Source: Phylloscopus collybita (taxonomy: Eukaryota > Chordata > Aves > Passeriformes > Phylloscopidae). From it: a stretch of 64,000 nucleotides of DNA. Position 1 is the stretch's first letter, and each line of letters starts with the position of its first letter. A program made the translations under genes and the position numbers. Positions 8,361 to 21,504 of this stretch are shown piece by piece. The stretch spans positions 28,416,001 through 28,480,000 of the forward strand of contig JAJNNQ010000040.1 of the NCBI GenBank assembly GCA_027886175.1. The letters run 5' to 3'. A model generated the notes under the pieces. That model had not been told where the DNA came from. It worked only from the letters and a program-made list of their open reading frames with translations, and made no database searches.

Positions 8361-11300
8361 CACTGACTCCCCAGCACGTTTTTATTTTCCAGGTGGATGT
8401 TTTGTGTACTCTTCCTCCCATGCTCTTTTTCTCCATCTCTGGATTCTATGATTAATATGATTCGGCTTTATTTATATTTTTCCCCAGAGTAGAATCATTA
8501 TGAAAATTGTCTAAATAACCAATACCAGAGCCAGCCAGAGGGACTCAGGTGCAGAGGGACTTTGAGAGAATGAACTGCTCCCAGCAGGAACCCAAGGTCT
8601 GTGCTCCGGCTGAGAGCTCAGGAGAGAAGGGGTGAGGTCCTACATCACCTCGAGTACCTTGATGTAGCTTTGATGACTGCCGTAGGTTATTCCCATGTGC
8701 CCCAAACCTGCCCCTTCAGATTTTACACAGGCGGCAGGCAACATTTCAAGCTGTCCAAAAAGAGAAACTGAAAAGCCAGTAGAAATACTCCCTTACGTAA
8801 AATCAGGTTGTAAAAATAACTATTCAGGTTATTTTTAATTCTTTTCTCTGTCTGTGGTTCAAGGCTTTAAACACTGACCCAGGCCTCCCTTCTGGGTCTG
8901 TCCCTGACATAGGACTTTCTCTCTCTTCCCTTGTTACCAAGTGTGTGACTGCCTGTTTTTGTCCCAGTGTAGCATATGAAAAGCAAAGTTCTGCAGCAAA
9001 AAATGTCCTGGAAGGCTTGGTGAAAGAGGAAGGTTGTATTTTGGAGAAGCAAATGTTCAAAGCTGCTGCTTTGTGTGGGGTGACTCAGCTGTCTGGGCTG
9101 GGGTTTGACAACAAAAAGGCAGCTAAACTCAGCATTTCCATGAATCCAGCGAACAGTCACACTGTGAGCTCTGGTGTGGACATGTAAAATCTTCCATCAA
9201 CTGCAGTGAACTCTTTGCTATGGACAGGGATGAATAAAGCCAGAGCACTGTATGAATACCCAGGCAGGGGAGGCCCCTGCCCCAAGGAACCTCGGGTCTG
9301 CATGAGAGAGGAGGGAGAAGCCAGAGGCAATGACCAAGAAAAAGATAACTTTTATATCCCCAGTCCAAGGCTGTCCCTCTCTGACACCCTTGCTGAGTTA
9401 GTGTCCCCTCAGAAGTTGCATTTCCTTCATGCACCAAAGCACAACTCTGCTTTCTGGTACTTTACAACATGAGGGTGTCTGGTCTTTGCAAACTGAAGAG
9501 GAAACTAACCTAAAAAGTTTGTTGATTCTACAAAATACTTTAGGAATATGTTAATTCTGTTTCATATATAAACTAGCCCTGTGGTCTCTGACCTGCAATT
9601 GTTTGCTATCAGTATTTTTCCAGAAAACTTTTAAATAGACACAAGATTGAATTGTCCGCAAACAGGAAATAATAATGTTAATTTTTTGGAAGCTGAGTGG
9701 GGAAACCTCGCTCCAAACCTCATAAAAAACAGCAGGAGACCAACATACCATAGGTGTGCATGCAAAACTAACAAAAGCTAAAAGTTTGATATTAGAAATA
9801 CTCATTGAGCAGTACAGAAAAAACCCTTCATCTCAGTAAATGTCAGGATTCTTAAAAGATAACTTAGAAAGAAGGAGTGTTAAGAATGTTTAGTCTTTAA
9901 TTGCCTATTTTTGACTCATGTGGAGTCCTGTTTGTACAACACAAAATCATTTTCATCCACCCAACTGCCAGGTATGACACCCTGTGAGTAAAAGGTCTGC
10001 ATGTCATCAATTCCTGTACAGAGCAATTTTCCTTTAGAGACACCATTTTTAATTTATCTCAAAGTCCAACTTAGCTCTCAGCACCACTTTCATGCCAGTA
10101 CCACCAAACTGTACCAGCATTATAGGATTATGAGCTGGGATCACTTACCCTGTCAAGTCTGGTTTCACACTGACACTTCCAGCAGGGCAGGTGCTGTACT
10201 TTATTAGTTACAGAGATTCACTGTGCATCCAGAACCTGCCCTCTGCACCCTGCTTTTATAGCAGGATTCAATACAGCTGAGCAAATACAACCTCTGCATT
10301 ATATGTGAGGTACAGGAAGGTGATGGGAGCAGGGTAAATGCTCTCATCAGGTGTAGTGTGCACGGGGAATCAGAAACACAGAGACACTCTGTGAGACCAG
10401 GGAAAAGGAGGAGGGAAAATGAGTTTGAGTCCGCCATGAAGGCCCAGGAAACCCTGCTCAAAGGATTTCTGTCCCAACCAACTCTGTAATCCCTACCCAA
10501 GGCCCGGATGCAATTATAACTCCACTATAATTCCATGTCTGACTTCAGTTAAATTCTCAACATTGCAGCCAAACGGGGAAAAACCCCAAACAAACCCAAC
10601 CTACCCGTCACTAATAACTTCTGAACAACAAACCAACAGCAATTCCCCAGCCCAGACTTGTTCCTACTCACCTCCATTTCTCTCTGGGATATTTAAGGCA
10701 AAGGCTCATTCTCATCCTGCAGATTCGGTGTTGCTGCTCAGTGTTGTTTTGCCAGGTCGTAAAAAAGCTCCTGACCAAAGGGAAGAGGAAAGCAACAAGC
10801 AAAGCAAACACAGAAGCCCAAGAGGAAAGCTACACCCTACAGACCAGTGCTAATAGCAACTGAGGCTCAGAAGGAGAGAACACTCCCAGCTAGGAACTTT
10901 TTCCATCGATACATCTGTTACAAACAGTTGAGCTGCAAACTTCTCTTCCTTTTTGCAAGCAATGCTTTGCTGTAGAGAAGACCTCAGATAAACTACGTGA
11001 TGAGTGTGGGGCTTGTCAGGGGATTTTTTTTTTTTTTTTTTACCAAGGAAGCAAATTATTGAAGTATAAACTAGAAGCTCAGCTGACTGCTTTAAAAATA
11101 CACTGCTAGGCAGTAATTATGACAAGACGCATTTGTCCATACTTCAGATTTTTTTTTTTTTAATTCAAAAGTCTTCAACAAAAGCAGAGCATATTTGAAA
11201 TAACCACCTATGGGAGCTGCTGGCCAGCAAGTGCAGCAGAGGTGAATGTTCAGATGATTAATAACTTAATTTTTTAAGATGGGCAGACAAGGAAAATATG

Positions 11301-11473
11301 CCAAACTGTCCTTGCCTCAAGAAGGATTTTTAGTGCCAAAACAGAACTACAATGAGAAGGAAAACTCATGATTTCACCTCTAAAGACTTTCAGGGTAAAA
11401 GACGTGTAGAGGGGCAAAGGGATTTACTGCAGCAGCAGAAGCTGCTGGGCCCAGCTGTGTTTTCACATTCTTG
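8361..11473. other. Unannotated interval with poly-T tracts
   Basis: Short overlapping frames on both strands (8824-9472, 9551-9805, 10204-10853) show no recognised motif and conflict with each other. There are T-runs at 11024-11041 and near 11149-11161. I see no identifiable transposon, RNA gene or exon. Confidence 0.55.
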
Positions 11474-12244
11474 TGTCTTGGTTTATGGAACCAAAAATGT
11501 GTATTCTGTTTCATCTGTTGAAAGCATTTGGGGAGATGTTTTTTTTTCTTTAGCTCTTGTAACTCTGGGAGAAGGGGGGCGGGTGCCTATTGATAATGGA
11601 ACAGCTGTTAAAACCAGGTGGGGCAGTGTTTCTTATCTCTTTCACTGCCCCTCCTTCCTCCAGAGGGATATTTTCCTGCTAATGGGCCATTAACACCTCC
11701 CCAAACTAACACATCCCCAAACTATACCCTCCCCAAAGCAGTACATCCACATTCCATCATCCCATTGTGAGATGCTCCACCCAGTGGGAGGAGCCAACCA
11801 TTCCTACCTGGATAAAAACTGAGACACAGGGACACAAGGTATCTGGCTTCACCCAATCCCTGGAAGAAGACTGGACCCTTCTCACCATCACTGGACCCTT
11901 TTCTCTCAGGATCATCTCTACTCCACCAGAACCACATCTGCCACTCCAGGAGGACTCACTTTTGGACTGCTTCCAACACCCTGACCAACAGGGTGTCAGG
12001 TTGTAGCTCTGACTCTGTCAGGGTTTTCCAGGTTTGCTTGTTTGCTGGTTTAGTTGGGTGGTTTTGTTTTCTACTACATTTGTTAATATTCCTAGTAAAG
12101 AACTGTTATTCCTATTCCCAAATCTTTGCCTGAAAGCCCTTGATTGCAAAATTATAATTTGGAGGGGGTGAGGGGTTTACATTCCCCATTCTAAGGGAAA
12201 TTCCAGCTTTCCCTGACAAATACCTGTCTTTCTAAACCAAGACA
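11474..12244 (+). mobile_element. ERVL-type LTR, copy B (longer form)
   Basis: The element starts TGTCTTGGTTT and ends AAACCAAGACA, giving TGTCTTGG/CCAAGACA inverted ends. It is about 771 bp. Its reverse complement aligns along its length with the LTR at 24059-24701, but this copy keeps about 130 bp more in the middle (roughly 11570-11810). Sense orientation is inferred from a GGATAAAA TATA-like box near 11811 and AGTAAAGAAC (a variant polyadenylation signal) near 12093. The pattern matches zebra-finch-type ERVL LTRs from memory. I see no target duplication (TCTTG before, GATGT after), so a flank may be mutated or rearranged. No internal region adjoins it, so it is probably a solo LTR. Open frames within it are not genes. 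Confidence 0.85.
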
Positions 12245-13669
12245 GATGTACACCCTAAGAGAATGGACGCTCAATTTGCCTGTGACTTTTCTTGTTGTCA
12301 ACAAAATTAGCACCAGGACAGAGTCTGTAAGAAGGAAAAAAACATGCTTTCCTTGCACCTTCGAAGTTTCCATTCCAAGGACAGATTCCTAGAATAATTT
12401 TTTTTGCCTTAGGAGTACATTATGTCTTATTTTCCTTCCAAGGAAATATAGGTTTATGCCTCATAGTTTTTTGGGGACATTCTTAAGGATTTCACTAGAC
12501 TGGAGTGCTGTAGTCCAAATACCCTTGAGCTCACAGAGACAGCTGTGCCATTTCTCAGACTACATTCCCTCAGCTCTTCTGGGTCTTGGACCAAATGAGC
12601 TGTAACCCAGCCACAGAACAACACCCTCCTCTATGGATTGGAGATGCAGTTTCCCTCTGCCTGTCTCCCATCTCTGAGCTCAGAAGTTAATGCAACGATA
12701 AGAGCAACATGAAAGGAGCATCAGTGGTCAGGTGGAAACCCTTTCACTGGGAACTGGACACAGATTAATGTATTTCGTTAGAAATAGAAGACACCAACAC
12801 CTCACATGCTCAGTATCTGATGCAGCTCACCCCAAACTGTGCTCACCCCAATTAAGAAATGTTAGCCCCACAATTTTCTTGCTGTGGAACAGCTCTAAGG
12901 AAGGCAAGGGCTTCTATCCTCCTGGAGGTGGGGGATAAGCAAGTACCTTGGTGAGCCCTCCCAACGGCAAGGTGACCTGTAAAGCCATTTCTAAAGCTTC
13001 CCAGCATCACTGTACCCCAGCTTTGCCATTTCTACTTCTCATGAGCAAGTTCAACTGCACTCCTTCACCTGTCAGGGAGGGAAAATGTAATTCTGCGTCA
13101 CTGCCTTGAGTCAGTTTAGGTTCTGGAATTACTCATGAGATTAGACTTCAAGGGACAAACAGAACTCTCACCATTGAATTCTTCTGTCCCCTCCTGTTTA
13201 CTCAGAAGAATAAATTTTGATTCAAAAGCTATATTTGAACTTATAAGTAGTGAATAAATATCCTAATGAATATTCTAATTAACTTTTTAAGAAGTGTTGG
13301 CTCAAAAAATCTTATTCTATTCAGTTACTTACATTTATAGTGGAGAAGAGATTAAGGAATGAGCTCAGTTCCTATCCCAGGCAACTGACCAAGGTTTATA
13401 GGCTGTGGTACCAACATCACCATGGGACTCTCATGCTAATTAGCTGTTATCTAATAGATAGGAAAATGTGATCAGTCTTATGTTGAGAATAGAACCAGCA
13501 AAACAGAAATCAAACAGCATTTTATGCTGTCACAAACTAAATATTTGGCCTTTATGAAAAATGCTGATTTTTTTTTTAGAACTCCTTTTTATTAAAAATG
13601 TCTCAAGCTTTCTACACATTAAAAACTACAAAATCTTGCTTATTGCCTTTATGACTGCCAAAAGTGATG
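12245..13669. other. Unannotated interval
   Basis: No gene, RNA or repeat recognised. One 68-codon plus frame at 12732-12938 has no motif. AT-rich sequence dominates after 13200. Confidence 0.6.
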
Positions 13670-13753
13670 ACATGTTCTAGGGGATTCTGCTTGAGCAGGA
13701 AGCCTGGACTAGATGACCTCCAGTGCTCACTTCCAACCTTACCTGTTCTATAG
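13670..13753 (+). mobile_element. CR1 LINE, 3' end fragment
   Basis: The stretch from GTTCTAGGGG through GACTAGATGACCTCCAG and CACTTCCAACCTTACC to TTCTATAG follows the 3' terminus of avian CR1 in the plus sense. Only about 85 bp remain. Extreme 5' truncation is normal for CR1. No reverse-transcriptase coding sequence is present. Confidence 0.8.
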
Positions 13754-14740
13754 TGGTGGATTTAGTGGCTTGCAAGAGGAAAGCTTTTCTGAGATAATCT
13801 GGGAGGCAGTGTGAAAGTACAGGAAGAGGAGTAGAAAATCAGCCTTTTGCTAGGTTAGAACTAGTCTCTGAAAGTTTTTGAAGCAGGGACAAGAAATACA
13901 TAGTAGAGACAACAGGAAGTTTTAGAAATACATTACATAAAGAACTGCTAAAAAATAATCACCCCATACTTCACTACAATCCCCAGCTAGTGGCCTGGGA
14001 TCCTTGATTGACAAGAAACTGCTAAGTTGCAAAGTCAGCTGAAACAAATTGTCAAGACCTTTTGTAAAGAATTGTCTACTTTTCTTCCAAAGAGAGTTGA
14101 TAGAGTTCTGCACTACTGCTTGTTTTCACCACATATTTAAACTGGTGGGATAATTAACATTTCTTTTATACTTTCAACTCTAGAATCTGATAACTAGCAA
14201 ACAAAAAGCAAATGAGATAAATTTTAGTCAGAGAGAAAATATTTAAAGTGCTCTGCAATGGCATATTCACACTGATACATCAGGGACCAGAATCAGATGT
14301 AATATATTCTCTTACTGCAACACTTGCTTTTTGTGGGATGTTCATCTCTGTATTTTGGGGAGTGTCTTTAAGACCCCCAAATACATAATATGTTGTCGGG
14401 TTTCTCAGGGCCAGCATAGCATCAGAGTAAAACATAGCATTCTCAAGTCTTCAAAAATGTGTCATGGTTAAAATGTTACAGTGTCTGTAGCCTAATATGT
14501 TTTCCACACCTAGTGCAGGGCCTGAAAATAAGAGTAGAGGTAGAACAACTTTGCTGGTGCTGTGTTAGACAAGGAGCCCTTCTTCAGCTGAAGGCGTGCC
14601 CTAGCGTCTGCTTTTTCCTTCTTTCTTCCCCCCAAGTTGGGTTGTGTTGGTTTTGTACAGTGGCTGAGGGGTCCTGCTCCTGAGGGCAGGCACGGGGTGT
14701 CTGCCCAGGAAGCTGACGGCCACAGCTGTGGTTTGCCCAA
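13754..14740. other. Unannotated interval
   Basis: AT-rich sequence without recognisable genes or repeats. It changes to GC-rich sequence after about 14560. Confidence 0.55.
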
Positions 14741-14749
14741 AAGGACCAG

Positions 14750-15300
14750 AGCCACTTTGAAATTTGGATCCGTCTCGCAGATCAACACCCCGGCTGGCTG
14801 CTTAACCCTGGGAAGGGGGAGCGGAGCTCCAGAGAGCAGCAGGTTCTGCCCTTCAAGGTCTCTGCTCAGACGCAGACTGCGCCCTGCCTGCGGCAGGAGG
14901 GACTGCTGGCCTGGGCAGAGCTCTGGGTGGGACGGACAGGCAGTTCGGAAAAGGAGCAGCGGTGAGAACCGGTGCTGCCCTTCACCCGGCCTAGGGAAGC
15001 GCCGCCATCAACCCGCGGGTGCTGCAGAGCCGTGCCTGGGGGGAGCACGAGCAATGCCTTTTCTCCACGCTTCCCCCAGACACCGAGAGGTAAAGTTTGG
15101 GAGCCTGGGAGCCCAGCAAGCTGTGGGCAGCAGGACGTACCGCTAGGTGGTAGCGTGCGGACACAGAATAATGCTTTTTCCACAGCTGGGGCCTGCTCTA
15201 ACCTGAGGGGAGGCGGCCGGGGTGGGCTTGGAGCGGGGAGAAGCTGGACAGGCTTTGGACCCCAGAACTTCTGCTGATGCCTCGACTACGAAGGAATGTA
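14750..15300. other. Weak CpG-rich segment
   Basis: CpG dinucleotides are clearly denser here than in the flanking AT-rich DNA (for example 14865-14960, 14985-15075 and 15130-15300). Overlapping frames on both strands reach 169 codons (plus, 14637-15146), but their length can be explained by GC richness and none has a recognisable domain. It may be an alternative or decayed promoter, an enhancer or an insulator. A CTCF-like motif lies inside at 15140-15152. Confidence 0.5.
15140..15152 (+). promoter_or_regulatory. CTCF-like motif in the CpG-rich segment
   Basis: CCGCTAGGTGGTA agrees with the CTCF core CCASYAGRKGGCR apart from the third base (G for A) and a T in place of the conserved C near the end. 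Its position in a CpG-rich island makes it somewhat more interesting than an isolated match. Binding is not shown. Confidence 0.35.
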
Positions 15301-15309
15301 ACTTTGCAC

Positions 15310-17035
15310 GTTCCCTGCAGAACCTGTGGTGACTGAATTTGAATGGTAACATCAGGAAGGAACTACGGAGCGGTTCAGAAACTAAAATAGCAGAATATGG
15401 AACAAACAAACAAACAAAAAGATGAACAACCAGCTCTGGGAATTAAACCCTTTTCTTCCCATCATCAATAAAAACAAAATAAAAGCATCAATAAGAACAA
15501 AAACACAAGCCATAATCTGGCCAAAGAGGCTGATAAGCTACCCTTAGCATAGCACTGTCCTAAACAGACTTTGTGAGCGACTGCAAAAAAAGCTGCTCTG
15601 AGGAAGCTGCTATCATTCTGTTAATCTGTCTTAGAGCTCTCAGCAGCTATCATGCTGTGAGATGACTCTGCATTAAGGCATCAGGCCCTACGCAATCTTT
15701 TGTTTATGGGTCCCTGGACAGTGCTGTGCTTCACAGATCTCCTGAAAAGCTGAGCAGTAGTAGAGTTTAGTTCACTTCTGTCAGTAATATATATTGCAGC
15801 AATTGCTGCTAGTTTTCTTGAACAAGGACATTATGAATGAACCTTAACATTGGCACTCTGAGAGACTCAAACAGAGGCAGAGAGGAGCTCAGACCTGTGA
15901 AAAAAACCTTTGTCTGCTCTGTACCAGGAACTGCCAGCAGTAATATTGGGACTAGTTAGTGATCCTCTCATTAACTAGCTCCCCGTGGAAACAAAGTTCC
16001 AACAAAGCAACCTGTTGTGAAAATTGATTCCAGTAAATGCACAACAAACCCCAAAATGTTGATTTTTCTCCTAGCACACTCTCCTGCCTGTCAGTCAGTC
16101 AGTCCATCTGCCTGGCAGCCCCTGCCACGTCAGGCCATCAGTGTCCTGGGTTACCAACATGACCCCCAGCCTTGACAGAGCATGGCGTACCTGCCCCCCA
16201 GCCAGCCAGGCCACAGTGGAGCCACTGGAATGGACTGTGGGAGAAGGTTCAGATCTGTGACTCATCTGATATCACTGAATCTTTGTGCCAAAAAAAAATA
16301 TACTTTTCTTGTGTTTATCCCCCTATTACTTGTTCCAGTCACAGGGGGAAAAAAGTCCAAAGTCTTCCTTAGGAGAGGAATTGTGGCACCTTTTCAGGAC
16401 TGACCACTGTGCTTATCAGGAAGCTGTTGTAATGAATGTTGTCCCACCTTTAGAGAACCTTCGCCTTTCAAGTCTCCCAAGATTTTCATCCACCTCCCTT
16501 TATCAAGCAGGAATTGTCAGGCTCTTGATATAGCTGAGACAACTGGATGACAATGTAGTTAAAAAACCCCAAAATATTTGAAAACATCTTCTGGAGGTTC
16601 ATCACTGGTCCTTGAGCCAGGACTTGAATAACTCCTAGGTAGCTGGCCTAGCTGTTTTTCCACACCAGTGTTTCAGGGAGAGGTTCCAAATTCTGAGTGT
16701 AGTGATTTGAAAGATCTCACGGAGTCGTTCTGGGCATTACAACATGCTTAATGAATGAATTAATTAATTGACCCCTTTGTGTTTTGTATTATAGCCACAA
16801 AATAATGAGGGTAGCTACTAGTACCTTGCAAAATAATGATGAAAGGTTTAACAACAATAATAGGATCATCTAAGTACTTGGAAATAAGGGATGATACAAA
16901 TTGAGAAATCAGAGATAATTCTGTCTCTGCACTACTGTGCCATTCAATTTCCTTCTCTATGCAAAATAATTTTTATGTATGGCACTTTGAAACAGCAATA
17001 TTTTTAAGCCAAGAACTGAGCTAAGTACATATTTC
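15310..17035. other. Unannotated interval
   Basis: It contains a short AAAC microsatellite near 15403-15420 and a TCAG run near 16092. Three short overlapping plus frames (16172-16533) lack motifs. No gene is supported. Confidence 0.55.
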
Positions 17036-17039
17036 TAGG

Positions 17040-17655
17040 CTTAATATTGCACGGAGTTTAGCAAATTTGATATAGCATTTAGCAATTGTCTGGGAGCTTA
17101 GTACTTGGAGAAATCTTCCAAAACTGAATCCAATTGTCTGCCATTGTAGGCAGCCTTGTTCTATTATCCTTTTAAAGGATTTATCAAGCTTCATCTTAAA
17201 ACTGATTAAGCCTTTTCCAGTCACTGTTCCTGACTGGAAGTTTGTTCCAGAGCATCACTTTATTGATGGGTAGAAATAATCTCCGAACTCCAGCCTAAAT
17301 TTGTATGGTTCACTGCCATGTGTTCTTGTGCCAACATTATGCCATTTTTAAGCCTTTCTTTCCCCCTCTTCATGTCGTTTTCCAGTGTTTTTACAAAAAG
17401 CAGTCGTACGCCCTCACCCACTTTTTAAAATGAATCAAGATTAGCTGGTTTAGTCTCCTCTCATAAGATAGTTTTGAATCTCCAGCACCTTTCTCTGCAT
17501 TCCTTCCAACACGAGTTAGGTTTTTTCTGAACATGGGGACCCAGGATGCTGTGCTTTGTCCTGAAAAAGCCTCATCCAGGCAGTGCCTCACAGCGTGGCA
17601 CTCACGCACAGGGTGTTCTCTGAGAGTGCTGCACTGCGTACAAGCTTTTGGCACC
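17040..17655 (-). mobile_element. Ancient CR1/L3-like LINE fragment
   Basis: The plus strand carries diverged phrases typical of the antisense of old amniote CR1 elements. In order these are a stretch around CTGGAAGTTTGTTCCAGAG, then CAGCCTAAATTTG, then GTGTTCTTGTGCCAACATT, then TCTCCTCTCATA, then CTCTGCATTCCTTCCAA and GGGGACCCAGGATGCTGTG. The order matches the family as I remember it. The sense strand is therefore minus. The sequence is heavily diverged, and the minus-strand 87-codon frame at 17391-17654 falls inside it with no intact reverse transcriptase motif. Confidence 0.7.
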
Positions 17656-17659
17656 TAAT

Positions 17660-20600
17660 CCCTTCATCCATCATCACAGGCATGCCCAGCTCAGTTGAGT
17701 GTCCTGTGTCTTTACATTCCTTCTGCTGAGAAAGCAAACTGCAGGGGAAAAAAAAATAAATAACTGGGACAAAAAGAAAATTCAGCCTGAGGCGTCTTCC
17801 CTTAACCGGGACACAGAAGACAATCCTTTGAGCAGTGTGAGTATAGACTTTGTAATTTCAGAATTGGTCAAGCCAGAGTAAGAGTTGTTTTTCCCCCTGA
17901 TTAAATCTTTCCATATCCCAGTTCTATAAATACAGTGGTAAAATACTAGGTGCAGCCTGTGGTATATATTTGACAAGATTTGGAGTTCTTGCAGTTTGGC
18001 CAGATGACGTCTGATGCCAATGTTTTCCCAGGAAATTTTGAGGCATGTGGATTGGTAAGCAGTAAAAAATATAACAAAGGGTCCCAGATACCTGCTACAC
18101 AATGCAGAATGATCATTTTTGTTTCAGAATTGTTTAAAATGAGAACATTTTAGGCCTACTAATGTTATTTAAAGGAGAAAGCCAGATCTGAGTTGTCCCC
18201 AAACCTGCTCTAACTGAGCAACCTTCCTGGAACTGGGAAAATGCCTTTCTGTATTTGCTGGATTCTCAGTTTGTGACAAAATGGAAGTAGAGTGGAATTC
18301 TCACTCATGACAGTGTTTGGAAGGACACCATAAGTTCTTGTGTTAGAGATGTCCTAGGGTTATATACAGCTACTGCTTTTTCAAACTTAATTTTCATTTT
18401 CCCCATTCCAGTTAATACTGGTTGGTTCCCCTGGAGTAACTTGTCTTATACTGGTACACAGTCAGAATACACAGACATGGAAAGGACTCCAGAGAGTCCT
18501 GGAGAAAACAAAAAGCAAATAGTATATTTTGTTCCGTTCCATGTTTTTTCAAGGTAATGTCGCTCGGTCCAAAGCAATTATCAGTAAAATATGGCATCCA
18601 GAGCCATTTTAGTCCTTGAGTCTATTTTCAGTTCTTTCTATGTATCATCTGTGTTCCAGATTTGCTGCATTTCTTTCTTGAGTTGTTTTGTTACTTTGTA
18701 AAAGCCAATGAAGTGTTAAAAAGATAAAAAACTGTCTAGATGCTAAAGCTCATGACAGCTAAATAGATCAGCTTGATTTTTCTTTTTTTTTTTTTTTTTT
18801 TTTTTAAGTAGCTATTGAGCCAGTCAATCTGCTCTGCTGCCTTGCTCTACTGAATAAGGGCTATGCTGGTGTGAGACCACACTGCCTCAAAGGCAAGCTG
18901 TACAGGGGACAGGTGTGTAGCTGCATCTTCCTCTGAAAAATTATCTGGAAAGTGTGTTCAAGGAAGTCCTTCATTGGTCAACTGATCAGTTAAGAGAAAC
19001 ATTGTCAGCCTGGGAAAAACCACATCATCCTTATTCCCTTTCTCTTTTGTTGCTAAATATTTATTATTAATTATTATTTTTATTTATTTGACCCTCACAA
19101 GATAATAAAGATGAGTGCAAATTTTGATCAGAACCCTATCTTTCAGTAGGCTGTACCTAATGAGAGATGTTATTGCCTCAGTATGTTGCAAACCATATGG
19201 AGACAGTGTCGTGTCCAACTACTTTTCTCACTCACCAAGGAAAGTCCCTCAGGAGAAGGGATTTCTCGAGTATGAGGCATATAAAGAACCACTAATCCAG
19301 AAAGATTCTGCTGCAAATCCCAGAGTTTAGTTTCAGGATTAGATGTTCTGCTTGAGATTTTGCCCTCATTTTACATCTCTCTGGTTTCTGAAGTCCTTTT
19401 CCTTTTTCCTGCCTGCAGCCTCTCAGTCTTCCTCCTGGAATGAGAAAGTAAGAACAAACTTTGTATCTATTCTGTGATCGAAATTCTCGGGGTTGCCATA
19501 GAGCCTCTACTGTTGCTAGTGCTGGGACAGGCATCTCCATTGCCATACATAAGGCTCATGTTCAGTACTTGATCAATAAAAGGACTTGATCACTTAAAGA
19601 TCTTGACTAAATCATAAGCAGACTCATGCTTTAAAGGTTTATAAATATAATACAGGTAAGTCTTTGCAGACAGGACAGGTTCTACTCATAAACTTTTAGG
19701 CCATAAATTTTAGGCCAATAGACTTCTTAATCTATGGAGAGCAGCACATAAGCATTGTCCTTAATAAAGCCTCATTTCTGTTTTGCTGGATTTACACATT
19801 CAAATGTTATGTTTCTCATCTCATTGAGTTCTGCTAAACAATCAACACAGGTAGAGTGTTTTGTTTTATGCAAGTCCAAGAGCAAATCAGGGCTTGGGGG
19901 GGCCTCTTGGTTGTCTCTTTTTCGTGTACATAAAGTAGAGAAGAGGTCCTAATAACTGCATGTTCCAATGGGGACTGGAGAAAAAATCAGCATGCTTTTC
20001 AAAATACACATTTTACCTGAAAGTAAACTGAAATGTCTTATCAGGACTTGCCCTTCACTGCCTTATTTTTAGAATTTGTGGAAAATACCAAACCATGTCA
20101 TTTAGGCTGACAGTTGTTCTGTTTCCTCAACTGGAGCTAATGAAACAGTGGCAGATGTTTGTAAAGCCTCTTCTGCAAGCTCGTTATGATATATGCAATA
20201 ATTAGCTCTCCTGGGAATGTATTTCTCAGCAGCCTGCACAAATGACTCACACTGTGGAAGCTCCGTGCAGGGAAGTGGGTGCCTTTATGTAATCTTGAGA
20301 AAGAAAAACGCTGTCGTCTCTACTTAAGAGAAGACAAGTTAAATCTATAGGTACAGCTGACTATTTTTGTGTCATCCTCCCGTTTTACTCACTGCCATTG
20401 AATTCTGCCTAGCCTCATTGCTCTTTCAGAGATTCTTTCCTCCCACCTCTCCTGTGGCATTTGATTTACTCAGGCACTGTGACCCATGTTTTTTCCTTTT
20501 AGGCACATCATCCCCACTGATGGCAGCATCACTCAATTTGCAGAATTGATTCCTCTGGCCCTAAGAGAATCCTCTTGTCTCCTGAAGTCCTCTCAGTAAA

Positions 20601-21058
20601 AGGCAGAGTTTTATCTTTCTCCTGTGTACTCTTGCTGTACACGACTGCAGCTGTGATGATTTTAGCAGACCAAATCCTGGCATAGGCTGGTGTGAGAGAG
20701 CTGGCTGCTGCTTTGTGTTTTGTTTAGGCTTTAGCTGTTGTGTTTGCACAGCGCCGTTTGCCAGCCTGACATTTTGTGCATTGTATAAGCTCCGGATGAG
20801 TCACAGAGGCAAAGATTCACGGGAATCCTTCCAGTAACTTCAATAGGCTTTGACTGGAGCCTCTAGCACCCTCGACTGGAACAGATGGTGTGTCTGCAGG
20901 AAAGCAGGCAGCCTGATGGACATCATTTAGGGCTGTATGATGTCACTGACACTGATTTGCATCAGTTGTTAGTGAAACCATAATTCACATACATGCCAAG
21001 CCTCTCCTAAGTGTTTCCATACTGAGTGCAGCCTTGTTGCCCCTTTATTCCATTGTTC
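17660..21058. other. Unannotated interval
   Basis: It contains a 23-base T-run at 18783-18805 and otherwise AT-rich unique sequence. Frames up to 106 codons (minus, 17782-18102) have no motif. Around 20835-20870 a phrase similar to old amniote interspersed repeats (cttcaataggctttg) is visible but too short to assign. Confidence 0.55.
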
Positions 21059-21504
21059 TGATGTCTAGGGAGGCCACCTGGAACAGAGGCTAGACAGTGT
21101 TAAAGGAATAAAGTAGGTATTTATTAAAAGGCCTTCAAAGGATACACCTTGGGCACTACAAGAGCCCGGCTGTGGCTCTACCCAAGATGGACATCCAGTC
21201 ACAGGTTTTTACACTTTTGTAAGTTTTGGTTCATTTATGTATTGGGGTTAATTGTCCTATTACAGCTTCAGGTTATAAAGTCCCATCCTCCCAGATTGCT
21301 CTCCTCAGTTCGCTGCTGTTCATACTTTTTGGGCCTGAAGCTGCAATGGCATCCTTGGTTCTTGGGCTGGAAAAGGATTGCTTTGTCTAACTAAAGTGTG
21401 AGGAGAACTTGCTAATGCTTTATATGAAGTTCAGAGTTATATACTAATGCAGTACAGAATCTGGAAAATATGAAAGCTAAAAGGCATCAGCTCCGTCCCT
21501 GACA
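21059..21504 (-). mobile_element. Probable ERV LTR
   Basis: On the minus strand the segment begins TGTCAGGGACGGAGC, passes through GGTGTATCCTTTGAAGG and TTTTAATAAATACCT, and ends near GGCCTCCCTAGACATCA. It has TG...CA ends, an AATAAA-type signal close to the 3' end and a layout remembered from passerine ERV LTRs. No target duplication is visible at the chosen ends (about 445 bp), so boundaries are approximate. The plus-strand 81-codon frame inside it is not a gene. Confidence 0.6.

Noticed and set aside
8432..8462. CR1 3' tail (ATTCTATGATTAATATGATTC)
   Set aside because: Only the terminal octamer-like repeat fits. The preceding sequence does not follow CR1, so chance is likely.
18783..18805. 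Poly-T as the reversed poly-A tail of a processed pseudogene or SINE
   Set aside because: No recognisable gene or SINE body lies upstream on the minus strand and no target duplication is evident.
20830..20875. Ancient amniote repeat fragment (cttcaataggctttg phrase)
   Set aside because: Too short and diverged to assign without a database search.
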